A DNA stretch of 64,000 nucleotides from Lantana camara (Eukaryota; Streptophyta; Magnoliopsida; Lamiales; Verbenaceae). The first letter of the stretch is position 1; every line of letters begins with the position of its first letter. The stretch is taken from the NCBI GenBank assembly GCA_037501455.1, contig CM074865.1, forward strand, positions 51,354,501-51,418,500. Direction: 5' to 3'. Below, piece by piece: positions 22,649 through 34,590 of this stretch. The position numbers and the translations under genes were made by a program. The notes beneath the pieces are model-generated. The model searched no databases, had not been told where the DNA came from, and saw only the letters and a list, made by a program, of their open reading frames with translations.

Positions 22649-23402
22649 ACCCAGAGGAAGAAGGTGTCATTGAAACTGCTAATTGTGCACATTAATGAAT
22701 TGCTTGATCGGCTAATCACCTAATAATTGATTGATTGATTGTACACAGTCGGTGTAAGGTTGGAGAATTGGCCCACTCGCCGGGCCACGAATTGATTGTA
22801 TTGAATTGATTGAATTGAAATTGAACTAGTTGTAATCTCGGGCGATAGTACCTCTTTCATTCTATTGAAATTGTATTGTTTTCCAAAGCTATTACCCGAG
22901 GTCATAACTTGCATGTATGTGCGCTTATATTTATTATACCCCTCGCTCAGTCTGTGTTGGACTAACACCTCAACTTTTCAGTGTTTTGCAGGGCGTGCTA
23001 GGCGGGGATTTAGAGTCTTGTAGTCTTTAAATTTGGGTCTAGCACACTTCATTCCACCTTTTGTTTATGTACAGTTAGTTTGGAATATTTTGTATCAGGC
23101 CCTATTATCTATATTGTCGGAGGATGATATTGTATTGATAGTGTAAATGTTGGTATCTATAAAGTAAATAAATAAATATGGTACCTATACATATCAAATG
23201 AATGTTATTGCTTCCGCTTTTAATACTCTGTCTTGCATATTGTTTGGTTTTAAATTGAGGGTACCCGCCTAGCCTTGAGTCATTTTATTGTCTCCCGTTC
23301 GCTACAGCTTTGATTCATGTATGGATTGTCCATTTCATATGTGGATTGGAGCTGTAGTGCGGGGGATGTGGTGCCTGGCGTTCCGGGTGCTACATCCTAC
23401 GG

Positions 23403-23418
23403 TGGTATCAGAGCTCGG
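23403..23418 (+). other. Primer binding site, tRNA-iMet (G1)
   Basis: TGGTATCAGAGCTCGG, eight bases after the LTR end; its first 12 bases match the complement of the plant initiator tRNA-Met 3' end. Confidence 0.93.
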
Positions 23419-23645
23419 TTGCAAAACCGGGTCTCTAGTGTCGTGTCTTGTGAGTCTAGGTCGTACGGCATAGGAACTAATTGTCAAATTTGAGAGTCTT
23501 GCATTGCTATTTGATACTTGAACCTACTTGGCTTATTTGAATTTGGGGTGACTTGTTAAAATTTCTGAAATTATGTGCAATCTTGACCTATTTGCACACA
23601 TTGGCATTATTAACCAAACATGCACCATAGTGATTTGATTTCAGG

Positions 23646-25601
23646 ATGGCTCGCGATAGACATCACCGTGATCGTTCTCCTAGACATCGACATCATCGTC
23701 ATCATCGCAGGGAGAGATCACCACCTCCTCCTCCACCTCCTCAGGCTCAGCCACAGGACTTCATGAATGCAGTGGTGGGTCTTATTGATCAGAGGGTTCG
23801 GGATTATGTTCCACCACCACCACCAGTCGCACCACCACAGCCTGGAGGCCAGATTTCAGCTGTTTTCAGGGAGTTCCAGAACCAGCATCCTCCCAAATTT
23901 TATAAGGGTAATGATATTCAGGCCGAGCAGTGGCTCAGGGAGATCGAGAGGGTTTGGGAGCTCATTCCTTGTGAGTCTCAGGAGAAGGCCCGTTGTACGC
24001 TTTCTTTGATTCAGGGTGAGGCCTATTCTTGGTGGGAGAGTGCCCGGATAGTGCTAGAGGCTGCAGGCGAGGAAGTGAATTGGGAAGTGTTTGTCAGAGA
24101 ATTCAGAAACAAGTTCATTCCTCCATCTTCTCGCACTAGAAGATTGAAGGAATTTACAGAGCTCAAGCAGGGAAGCCGGTCAGTTTCAGAGTATATCGCT
24201 GAGTATGAGAGATTGTCCCGCTATGCTCCTAATATAGCGAGTGATGATTTCCATAAGGCGATGCAGTTTGTTCAGGGCCTTAGACCGGACATTCAGGCAG
24301 CTATTGAGGCGGTCAACACGAGCACCTGGGTGAAGGCTACCAAGAAGGCTCTATTGGTTGAGGATTCAGTGAATGCGAGGCGGTCTTCTTACCGTTCAGG
24401 CTCAGGTTCGGGCTCAGGATCCGGATCGGGATTCAGAGGTACTGGATCGGGTTTCAGAGGTGCCGGATCAGGGTTTAAGGGTTCTGGCTCGGGTTCTGCT
24501 TCAGGCAAGAGGCCGATGGTTTATTCTTCTCCACTAACAGCTCCACAGGGCCCAGGGAAGAAGCCCCGACCAGCAGGACCAGTGATTAGAGCTCCAGTTG
24601 CTCCAGTTGCTCCAGCTTTACCACCACTACCCGAGAGGCCTGCTTGTACCTTCTGTGGTCGGAGGACGCATACTTATGATAACTGCAGGAGGCGTCTGGG
24701 TTTATGTTTGCTTTGTGGGAGCGACGAGCATATGGTAGACGGATGTCCGGATAACAGGATGGCACCACAGGGAGGACAGAGACCACTGATTAGGGCTCGG
24801 GCTTATGCTTTGGACGGAGAGCAGCCGGATGCGGATGTTGATCCAGCCGCGGTAGTTGAAGGTACTATTTGCATACATGGCACGAACATTCATACCTTGT
24901 TTGATCCGGGAGCTACTCACTCCTTTCTTTCGAATGCTATATCTGTTTCTCTGTCTTTGCCTGTTACTCGCTCTTCTGCATGTTATGTGGTTAGTACTCC
25001 TTTTGGTGGTAGTTTAGAATCTGATCGGGTGTTTAGAGAGGTTCCGGTGAGCATCGAGGGTCGAGTTTTCTTGTCAGACTTCATTGAGCTGCCGATGACT
25101 TGCTATGGATCTATTCTGGGCATGGATTGGTTGTACAGGCATTCTGCCACAGTTGATTGCAGAGCGAAGAAGGTTCAGTTGGGATCAGATTTGATAGTGG
25201 GTTGGAGTTCCAAGACTGTACCGCTACTTTCTTTTTCTGAAGCTCATAAGTTGGTTCGAGAGGGAGCCACGGGTTTCATTGCTTATATTCTTAACAAACC
25301 TAAGGATCAGAGTAAGCTGGAAGAAACAGAAGTAGTGAAGGAATTTCCCGAGGTTTTTCCTGAGGAATTGGATTCTTTACCTCCAGAACGGGAAATTGAG
25401 TTTGTGATCGACTTATACCCTAACGCAGAGCCGTACTCCAAGACTCCGTATCGTATGGCTCCGGCCGAGTTGAAAGAGTTGAAGACTCAACTTGATGCGT
25501 TGTTGGAGATTGGGTATATTAGACCGAGTTCTTCTCCTTGGGGTGCACCGGATGACGATCAAGAACAAGTATCCTCTTCCACACATCGAGGAGTTGTTTG
25601 A
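23646..25601 (+). pseudogene. G1 gag, protease and start of RT
   Basis: Starts [12 protein letters not shown] with a His/Arg-rich head and a Pro-rich stretch. Retrotransposon gag domain at about residues 75-215 ([23 protein letters not shown] and RRLKEFTEL blocks), then Ser/Gly repeats, two zinc knuckles (about 337-370, CTFC and CLLC types) and the protease motif [10 protein letters not shown] (Asp near residue 420). The RT lead-in ([13 protein letters not shown]) is present. Near 25547-25551 a 65-bp deletion relative to G2, between two ACCGG copies, removes the conserved DYRELN block and shifts the frame. An acceptor-like TTGATTTCAG directly precedes the ATG by one base. Confidence 0.93.
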
Positions 25602-28161
25602 TATACTTCAGGGATCGAAAGTATATTCGAAATTGGATTTGAGACAAGGTTACTACCAGCTGCGTATCCGAGCAGGGGATATTTCTAAGACTGGATTTAA
25701 CACTCGGTACGGGCATTATGAGTTTGTTGTGATGCCGTTTGGTTTGACTAATGCCCCAGCAGCTTTTATGGATATGATGCACAGGATCTTCAGGCCTTTT
25801 CTGGATAAGTTTGTGGTTATCTTTATTGATGATATCCTGGTTTTCTCGAAGTCTGCCGAGGAGCACGCAAGACACCTCCAGTTGGTATTGAGGACTTTGA
25901 AGGAGCATCAGTTGTTTGCCAAATTCAGCAAGTGTGAATTCTGGATTGACAGGGTGTCATTCTTGGGTCACGTGATTTCGGGCAACGGCTTGGAAGTCGA
26001 TCCTTCCAAGATTGAGTCGGTTCTGAAGTGGGAGAAACCTAGGAATGCTTCTGAGATAAGGAGTTTCTTGGGATTGGCAGGTTATTACCGGAGATTTGTT
26101 AAGGATTTCTCTAAGTTAGCAGCTCCTTTAACCCGGTTGACGAAGAAGAATGTGAAATTCGACTGGAATGAAGATTGTGATAAGAGTTTCACTTTCTTGA
26201 AGGAAAAGTTAGTGTCTGCTCCAGTGTTAGCCCTTCCGGAAGGTTCTGAAGGATATGCTGTTTATACGGATGCTTCCAAGGAAGGCTTGGGATGTGTATT
26301 GACTCAGAAGGGTAAGGTAATCGCTTATGCATCCCGGAAGTTAAAAGAGCACGAGAAGAATTATCCGACACATGATCTTGAGCTTGCTGCCGTAGTCTTT
26401 GCACTTGGAAAGTGGAGACATTATTTGTACGGGGTGTCCTTCGAGATTTTCACTGACCACAAAAGCCTCCAGTATTTATTCACTCAGAAGGATCTGAATA
26501 TGAGGCAACGGCGTTGGATGGAAAGGTTGGAAGATTATGATTGCACGATTAAGTACCATCCCGGCAAAGCCAATGTGGTCGCCGATGCACTTAGCAGGAA
26601 GGCTAGTGTGTCGAGCTTGGAAGTGGGTGAGAGTAGTGGAATCGAGCCAATTGTTTTAAGGGCTCGAGTTTCTAATATTTCGGTTCAGCCAGAGTTGAAG
26701 CACAGGCTGTTTGAGGCTCAGAGTACAGATTTGGAAGTTCAGAGATTGGTAGCTAAGGCAAGAGCTGATCCAGAGTGCCCATTCGGGTTCGATGAAACCG
26801 GTCTTCTTCGTTTCAAGAACCGAGTGGTTGTACCCGAAGAGTTGAAACGGGTGTTGCTCGAGGAAGCTCACAGATCGGCTTATTCTATCCACCCCGGAGG
26901 AAACAAGATGTATAAGGATCTAAGGCAATATTATTGGTGGCGTGGATTGAAGAAAGATGTGGCTGAGTTTGTGAGGCATTGTCTCACGTGTCAGAAAGTG
27001 AAAGCCGAGCATCAGAAACCGGGAGGTCTTCTTCAGCCGTTACCTATTCCTGAGTGGAAGTGGGAACAGGTGACGATGGATTTCGTGTCCGGATTACCTA
27101 AGGTGAAAGGTGGATTTGATGGGATTTGGGTGATTGTGGATCGTTTAACGAAGTCTGCACATTTTCTGCCGGTTCGGATGTCGTATAAGATTCGCAAGCT
27201 AGCCGAGCTTTATAACCGGGAGATTGTTAGGCTTCATGGGATTCCGATTAGTATCGTTTCAGATAGAGATCCACGGTTCACTTCGAGGTTGTGGCGTGAA
27301 TTGCAAGAGGTTTTGGGTACGAAGCTCCAGTTTAGTACAACTTTTCATCCTCAGACGGATGGTCAGTCCGAGAGATTAATAAGGTATCTCGAGGATTTGC
27401 TACGAGCTTGTTCTTTGGATTTTCAGTCTTCCTGGCATGATCAGCTACCTTTGATTGAGTTTGCGTACAACAACAGTTTTCAGGCTTCGATTGGAATGGC
27501 ACCGTATGAGCTACTTTATGGACGGAAGTGTCGTTCTCCGTTGTTCTTTGACTTGGAAGAGTGGAAATGGACTAAACAGGAAGGTGTTAAGAAAGGTGAG
27601 AAATTGGAAAAACCTTCCAAGGCCGTTGAAGCTATGATTGAGAAAGTCCACTTAATAAAACAACGGATGAAATCAGCTCAGGACAGACAGAAGAGCTACG
27701 CCGATCGTCGCAGAAGGGATCTCGAGTTTGAGGTTGGAGACCGAGTATTCTTGAAGGCGTCTCCACGTAAAGGATTTGCTCGGATTGGGAAAGGAGGTAA
27801 ACTTAAACCTCGTTATTTAGGTCCTTATGAGATTCTGGAAAGAATTGGAGAAGTTGCTTACAGATTGGACCTACCACCGAGCCTCACGGGGATTCATAAT
27901 GTATTTCACGTGTCTCAGCTGAGGAAATACTACCCCGATGAAACCGAGATCATTCCTGTTGAAGAAGTGGAATTGGAACCGAGTCTTACCTTTGTTCAGA
28001 AACCGGTTAAGATATTGGATAAGAAGTTTCAGGAATTAAGAAACCGGAGGATCCCCATGGTTAAAGTTCTTTGGAGAAGTGATAAGACCGAAGAAGCCAC
28101 GTGGGAGACCGAAGACAAAATGAGACGGTTCCATCCAGAGTTGTTCCCTTCTGATCAGTGA
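25552..28161 (+). pseudogene. G1 RT, RNase H, integrase, chromodomain
   Basis: Rest of pol, open to 28161 but out of frame with gag because of the 65-bp loss. [22 protein letters not shown] and the FIDD catalytic motif (25822-25833). RNase [22 protein letters not shown] and VVADALSR blocks. Integrase: HHCC zinc finger (about 26863-26995), then [15 protein letters not shown] and [10 protein letters not shown] with the D, D and E residues. A GPY/F-type module ([11 protein letters not shown]) and a chromodomain ([16 protein letters not shown], near 28060-28110) end the protein. Chromodomains of this class are thought to steer insertion to H3K9-methylated chromatin. Confidence 0.93.
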
Positions 28162-28180
28162 ATCTGGGGACCAGATTCTT

Positions 28181-28195
28181 ATAAGGAGGGAGGAT
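28181..28195 (+). other. Polypurine tract (G1)
   Basis: ATAAGGAGGGAGGAT immediately before the 3' LTR; G2 has its reverse at 36050-36064. Confidence 0.85.
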
Positions 28196-30764
28196 TGTAA
28201 CGCCCCAGCTTTCGGCAATTCAGGTATGAACGACACGTGTGCGTTTGAGAGTTGTAATTTAATTATTTATTGATCATGTAATTCATTTTTCTATCATGAC
28301 ATAAGTTTTATAAAAATTATATTCTCAACTGTTCATTGAAAATTCATATCATATCATATTTATTGGATATTTCGAACGTGATTGCTACGTAAATTATTTT
28401 CCCGAATGTGATTTATTTCTTTTATGGCCTTAATTGCTCATTTTCACGAATTTGGGATCTAATTGCATTGGATCTAATTGATCATTTAAAATGGGATTTG
28501 AACCTCATTGCATAACTTAATAAATGGAGGGATTTAATTGCAAATTGGCCATCTTTTCTCTTCTCCATAGCAGCAATCACGTACCAACATTTCCATTTTC
28601 TACCAAAACATTTCTTCCTTGTTCTTGCTTCCCATTTCAACCGATCAAAAACCCTTGCCTTGGAGTTGGGAGATTTCATCATTCAAGCTTAATAATTGTG
28701 GGTTTTGGGGACATAGGAGCATCAACATCATCATCTCTTTCTCTTGTCTTCCATTTCTTGCATTTGAGGTAATTATGGAGTTTGAATGATTTTATTGAAA
28801 ATATTTGATATATAGGGCTTTGTATTGACTTGAGTATTTGGTGTATTGGGTGTTGGAAACTTAATTGTGATCTTTAAGCTTGAGTTTGATGCATATATCT
28901 TGAGTTTTATGAACTTGGAGCATGATGGAGTGAATGGGTTTTGAATGATTGAATATTGATGATCTAACATGAGATTATATGTTTTTATGAGTTATTATTG
29001 ATCAATATGTATGTTAGCATATTTATTACATCTAATATGTGCATTACTTCTTGAGTTGAATCCATTTTTGTGGTTGATTGTTGTGGTTGCCATGGCTGCT
29101 CTGTTTCTGCTCTGCATTCTGAAGCTCACGTATTTTGGGAACGGCCATTCCCAACCCCAGTTCAAAACTGGAACGGCCGTTCCCATGATGCTGATACTTT
29201 AGGCCAGCGAGACTGGGAACGGCCGTTCCCACTTTGGCCTGTGAGCCGGAACGGCCCTTCCCAGCCCAAAACGCATTTATATATTAAAAACGCTGGCGCG
29301 TTTTCTGAGCCATGGGAACGGCCCTTCCCATTTTCAAAGGGAAGCCGGAACGGCCGTTCCCGTAGTCCAGAATGTGGGCAAAATTCACTGCATAAAATTA
29401 AAATTTTAGCACCCCGTTCCGACGGTTTCTTTGACCCCTAATTGCTATTATATGACTGATTACATGTTGAAACGCAATATTTTTATGGTACATTGTAATT
29501 TTCTCGTCGTCTCGTTGCATTTCCGCCGTTCGTCATATTTGGTACATTTTGAGTCGTGTTTCACGGACAATTGTCTTTCTTGCACAGACCAGCTTCTTGG
29601 TGACGAGGAGCAGGCCCCGTGAGCTGTTTCCTTGGTTTATTTTGGGTCGTTCAGGTGAGGTTTAATTTTAGATACATAGGACCCGTACAACCATATGTGA
29701 CGTTTTAAGCCAAAACCTATTTATATACTTATAGTTTTCAAATGAATTGGTTTTCAAATGTTTTATCGAACTATTGAAAGAATTGATTGATTAATTGATT
29801 GATTTGGCGAGAATTGTATTGCACTGTGGGCCCGAGGGTAGTGACTCGAGCCAACCGGGAAAGCATGGGCTGACGGGTAACTCGAGAGCTATCCTCACCA
29901 AATTGGGATGACCCCTGAACCCCCTAGGAGATTAGGGGAGGAAGGAGTTCCGGGCTTAGGGATTCATGTACCCTCTGCCCAGATTGATTGGATGGTGGGG
30001 CCTTGCAATCCCACCATCACCCGGAGGAAGAAGGTGTCATTGAAACTGCTAATTGTGCACATTAATGAATTGCTTGATCGCCTAATCACCTAATAATTGA
30101 TTGATTGATTGTATACAGTCGGTGTAAGGTTGGAGAATTGCCCCACTCGCCGGGCCACGAATTGATTGTATTGAATTGATTGAATTGAAATTGAACTAGT
30201 TGTAATCTCGGGCGATAGTACCTCTTTCATTCTATTGAAATTGTATTGTTTTCCAAAGCTATTACCCGAGGTCATAACTTGCATGTATGTGCGCTTATAT
30301 TTATTATACCCCTCGCTCAGTCTGTGTTGGACTGACACCTCAACTTTTCAGTGTTTTGCAGGGCGTGCTAGGCGGGGATTTAGAGTCTTGTAGTCTTTAA
30401 ATTTGGGTCTAGCACACTTCATTCCACCTTTTGTTTATGTACAGTTAGTTTGGAATATTTTGTATCAGGCCCTATTATCTATATTGTCGGAGGATGATAT
30501 TGTATTGATAGTGTAAATGTTGGTATCTATAAAGTAAATAAATAAATATGGTACCTATACATATCAAATGAATGTTATTGCTTCCGCTTTTAATACTCTG
30601 TCTTGCATATTGTTTGGTTTTAAATTGAGGGTACCCGCCTAGCCTTGAGTCATTTTATTGTCTCCCGTTCGCTACAGCTTTGATTCATGTATGGATTGTC
30701 CATTTCATATGTGGATTGGAGCTGTAGTGCGGGGGATGTGGTGCCTGGCGTTCCGGGTGCTACA
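28196..30764 (+). repeat. G1 3' LTR
   Basis: 2569 bp, same length as the 5' LTR, with eight differences found by eye. All landmarks recur at +7370, including the palindromes (29137-29360). Confidence 0.95.
29588..29654 (+). other. Candidate LTR mini-exon (G1 3' LTR)
   Basis: Copy of 22218-22284 with one difference (T at 29597). As the 3' LTR also serves as promoter, it could act on flanking DNA. Confidence 0.5.
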
Positions 30765-31357
30765 AACACAATACACACGCACATGCACAAACAATTAATC
30801 AAACACATGCACACATTATGTATAATATATATATATTCACGTACGTGGCAACAATTAACAAGAAAGTCATGCATTCAATTACATAATATATATATATATA
30901 TATACACCTGCTCCAAACACAAAACTACAGCAGAACAAAGGGATGCAAACAGGGATCTCGCCACCAGGGGAGAATTTCTTCTACCCAGCTCCCCGACCAG
31001 GGAAAGCTACTGGAAGTTTTTGAAGAAAGTCCCCGGCCGGGGACTTTCAAGGTTCAGTTTTTTCCCGCCCAGGGAGACGCACAAACGAAGATAGTCTCAA
31101 CAGCAGAAATAGGGGAGGAACGAAGCAAAAGAGGGCAGTTAAGGCAGACCTTCTCAACACACAACCAAGCAACACAACAAGGTAAGAAATAATTCCATTT
31201 TAAATTTTGAGTAAAGTATAACGAAATAAGTATAATTAAAAGGATTAATTAAAATGATAATTATAATAAACAGTTAATTACATAATTAAATAATTTAAAC
31301 TCATAATTACGTAAACACCTAAGTCATAGTATACGATTGAAAAATTGGGGCGTTACA
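30765..31357 (-). mobile_element. Solo LTR O, piece 4
   Basis: Starts with the AACAC target copy and ends GGGGCGTTACA, the 5' terminus of O on the - strand. Contains a TA microsatellite near 30885-30904 and O's palindromes (30988-31075), including a perfect 24-bp palindrome at 31025-31048. Confidence 0.78.
30988..31075. repeat. Palindrome cluster CCCCGGCCGGGG type (O)
   Basis: A perfect 24-bp palindrome at 31025-31048 (core AGTCCCCGGCCGGGGACT), with weaker relatives near 30990-31002 (TCCCCGACCAGGGA) and 31063-31075 (TTCCCGCCCAGGGA). Confidence 0.85.
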
Positions 31358-31849
31358 AGTTGAATAATAAATGAATTTCCATTAAAACCTTTGGAGAAAT
31401 ATTGAGTTTTTGAGCTTGAAACTTGACATATAATCTGCTCTACTTGAACTGCTGCTGCTGTGTGGTTTTCGGAACTGAATTGATGAATTCTTAAGCGGAA
31501 TCTCATGCGTTTTTGCATGGTTATGAAGTGTATATGTTGCCCTACTTATATGCCCTGTTTTGCCAAGGTTTTTGCTCCATTTTTAGCTGAAAACTTTGAT
31601 GATACCAGCTGCTGCGTGATATGAACGCCCGTTCGCGCGATGGAGAAGAATGGATTGAACGGCCGTTCAGTTCATGGCTGCTGCGTCTGGAACTCTGAAC
31701 GACCGTTCAGCACACATGAAGTAAGGGACTGAAAGGCCGTTCATTCCCATGAAGACCCCATAGTTGATTCTACAAGCTTGAATGCCTCTTCACTCCCCTG
31801 CACCTGCTACTGCATTTTTCTTATTTTCCTTGTGCGTTAAGTGATCCGT
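31358..31849 (+). mobile_element. LTR S, second piece
   Basis: Continues S after O. Its palindrome cluster (31622-31743) falls about 1.2-1.3 kb from the S start once O is removed, close to the 0.94-1.17 kb seen in the G1 LTR. Cut at 31850 by element E. Confidence 0.72.
31622..31743. repeat. Palindrome cluster TGAACGGCCGTTCA (S)
   Basis: Four copies: 31622-31635 (TGAACGCCCGTTCG), 31656-31669 (perfect), 31696-31709 (TGAACGACCGTTCA) and 31730-31743 (TGAAAGGCCGTTCA). Confidence 0.9.
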
Positions 31850-32674
31850 TGTAGCACCCCAGACGGAGGATACCACATCCCCCGCACTAGGATCCAGACC
31901 CGGTCATGAAATGGTCTGTCCATGCCCGAATCCGAATCCTAGCGAACGAGAGACCAACTCACACACTAGGATAGGTGGAGCTAACTCAACAAACTCAGAG
32001 TGTGGAAGAGAATAACTAACAATCATCAATAGATAGCGGAAGCAAACAAACCAACATGCAAAGCAGGTGACGAGTTCAACTAGCATAGATACCTAATCCC
32101 GAATATCATTTCATAATTCAACATAATAAACCAACAGAAGTATCATCAAAATATCCAACATTATCCAAGCACTAGTTTTCTAACCCCACACTGGTTTAGG
32201 TCTGAGTAAAACATAAAACATAATCTCCAAGTGTGAAACATGAATACATAACATAAGTAGAGTATGCGACAAATTCATCCTAGTACCACTAGACTGACAA
32301 GTGTGACTCAGAAGACTCACTTCCGCTTAGCTCAATGCCAAAAGGGAACCTGCAACTAAAAGAAAAAATGAGGAGTCAGTCAACTGAATGAGCGAGGGGG
32401 CTAACGTACACCCATAATAAATATATATAGAGCATAGCACATAACATATGGGTGGACTCATGAACCGGGGATAGGTGTTGCATACCATATCATTTCAAAA
32501 AAACCCAAATAGATATAAATTTAGAAAGCATTTGCAGAAAGACTCTATCCCGATTCATAATTCCCATAACATATCATAACATATGTTCAGCGAGTATGAG
32601 CTGCCAATCGCAACTCCTCATATCATAACAAAACAGAAATACAAAATCATAACATACCAACCTTAAATTCGGGT

Positions 32675-32703
32675 GATTGTAGGGTTGCGCGACCCTAACC
32701 ATC
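32675..32703 (-). repeat. LTR hairpin in E
   Basis: GATTGT-AGGGT and ACCCT-A-ACCATC around TGCGCG; the inner arm is unlike V or G1 yet still pairs. Confidence 0.6.
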
Positions 32704-33129
32704 CAGACAGACGAGGGGAGTGCTAATGCTACTCCAACCCTCAGGACTCCATTTCCCAACCAAACCTCTTGGTGGGTCCCCGTACATCCTCTTCATATAG
32801 ATGGAGTCTACGCGCAGGTATAACCCAGACGGCCAGATACCGTCCCCGGGGCTCCTTACCCATAGCTCCTGGGCCCCATAACATAACATAACTTATGCCA
32901 ACTTTCATGACAATCTCGCTGCATAATAATAATATAACTTAACTTCCCGAAAATAGCTTATATATGCCTTCATACTTAATTTCCAAAACTGAAGTTGTAT
33001 CATAATATCATAATCATATCATATCCAACACATAATTAATCGTATATATAGTATATAATCGCATGCGGGGATTGAAATCATCGTATTGGGTTCATACGTC
33101 GCTTAACTATACAAAATCCTAAACCTCAC

Positions 33130-33191
33130 CTGAGAAGCGACGAGACACAAAAATTAAGAGGACCGATGCACTCGATGGGGTTGCCTCCGCC
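33130..33191 (-). other. Candidate LTR mini-exon (E)
   Basis: On the - strand, AATGATCTCCAG precedes 62 nt ending TTCTCAG|GTGAGG; the acceptor is weaker than in the other families. Confidence 0.48.
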
Positions 33192-34590
33192 CTGGAGATC
33201 ATTGACGAAAAAGGAAACACAGATTACTCATTTGACACGACTCAAACATGAACCACAGAGATGCACGACAATGCTCATGAAGTGGTTTAATATACTGTGA
33301 GATGATTAGATATACAATGAACTTGCAAAATGTCATGAGGTGTCATGAATGTAGTCTTGTGCACAATTAATTTCCAGTTAAAAGTGAGTATATAATTCAA
33401 TTAATACAAATCCAGAACTTAGCTTCCTAAAGCAAACCACACTCATAGTTAATAAAAAGTTCATTCTAATATACCTATATGTAGCACCCGGAACGCTAGG
33501 CACCACATCCCCCGCACTATAGCTCCAATCCACATATGAAATGGACAATCCATACATGAATCAAAGCTATAGCGAACGGGAGACAATAAAATGACTCAAG
33601 GCTAGGCGGGTACCCTCAATTTAAAACCAAATAACAAGCAAGACAGAGTATTAAAAGCGGAAGCAATAACATTCATTCGATATGTATAGGTACCATATTT
33701 ATTTATTTACTTATAGGTACCAACATTTACACTATCAATACATTATCATCTATCAACAATATAGATAACAAGGCGGTATACAAAATATCCCAAATATCTA
33801 TACATAACAAAATGTGGGAATGAAGTGTGCTAGACCCAAATTTAAAGACTACTAGACTCTAAATTCCCACCTAGCACGCCCTGCAAAACACTGAAAAGTT
33901 GAGGTGTCAGTCCAACACAGACTGAGCGAGGGGTATAAATAAATATAAGCGCACATACATGCAAGTTATAACCTCGGGTAACAATTTTGGAAAAACAATA
34001 CGATCTAATAGGTTAAAAGAGATACTATCGCCCGAGATTACAACTATTCCAATTTCAATTCAATCAATTCAATACAATCAATTCGTGGCCCAGCGAGTGG
34101 GGCAATTCTCCAACCTTACACCGACTGTGTACAATCAATCAATCAATTATTAGGTGATTAGATGATCAAGCAATTCATTAATGTGCACAATTAGCAGTTT
34201 CAATGACACCTTCTTCCTCCGGGTGATGGTGGGATTGCAAGGCCCCACCATCCAATCAATCTGGGCAGAGGGTACATGAATCCCTAAGCCCGGAACTCCT
34301 TCCTCCCCTAATCTCCTAGAGGGTTCAGGGGTCATCCCAATTTGGTGAGGATAGCCCTCGAGTTACCCGTCAGCCCATGCTTTCCCAGTTGGCTCGAGTC
34401 ACTACCCTCGGGCCCACAGTGCAATACAATACTCGCCAAAATCAATCAATCAATCAATCAATTCCTTCAATAGTTCGTTAAAACATTTGAAAACCAATCT
34501 CTTTTGAAAACTATAAGTATATAAATAGGTTTTGGCTTAAAACATCACATAGGGTTGTACGGGTCCTATGTATCTAAAATTAAACCTCAC

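Larger units (their letters stand above)
20826..23394 (+). repeat. G1 5' LTR
   Basis: TGTAACGCCCC to GGGTGCTACA. Landmarks in order: TATAAAA candidate (20939), pyrimidine-rich stretch, donor GAG|GTAATT (21399), six palindromes (21767-21990), acceptor TTTCTTGCACAG (ends 22217), donor CAG|GTGAGG (22285), hairpin (22621-22648), acceptor TTTTCAGTGTTTTGCAG (ends 22991), terminal stem (about 23286-23366). Short ORFs inside are not supported as genes. Confidence 0.93.
20826..30764 (+). mobile_element. Ty3/gypsy chromovirus G1 (Tekay/Del-type), full length, young
   Basis: Complete element of 9939 bp: LTRs of 2569 bp each, primer site, gag-pol, polypurine tract, with a perfect AACAC duplication (20821-20825, 30765-30769). 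I count eight substitutions and no indel between the LTRs (21884, 22397, 22653, 22711, 22744, 22771, 22964, 22227 against positions 7370 higher), about 0.3%, so insertion was recent. A C-terminal chromodomain and long LTRs point to the Tekay/Del lineage. A 65-bp deletion in RT makes it non-autonomous. Confidence 0.95.
31850..33479 (-). mobile_element. Element E 3' LTR, piece 1
   Basis: Starts TGTAGCACCCCAGACGG, the reversed LTR 3' end. It shows a terminal stem (CTAGGATCC / GAATCCTAG, 31886-31942), an acceptor, a hairpin (AGGGT / ACCCT with outer arms, 32675-32703) and a mini-exon candidate (33130-33191). Interrupted by G2 with duplication CTATA; resumes at 43466. Net LTR length is about 3.75 kb. 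Confidence 0.78.

Noticed and set aside
23403..23418. tRNA gene fragment
   Set aside because: Only the 3' end complement of initiator tRNA-Met is present, directly after the LTR, so it is a primer binding site.
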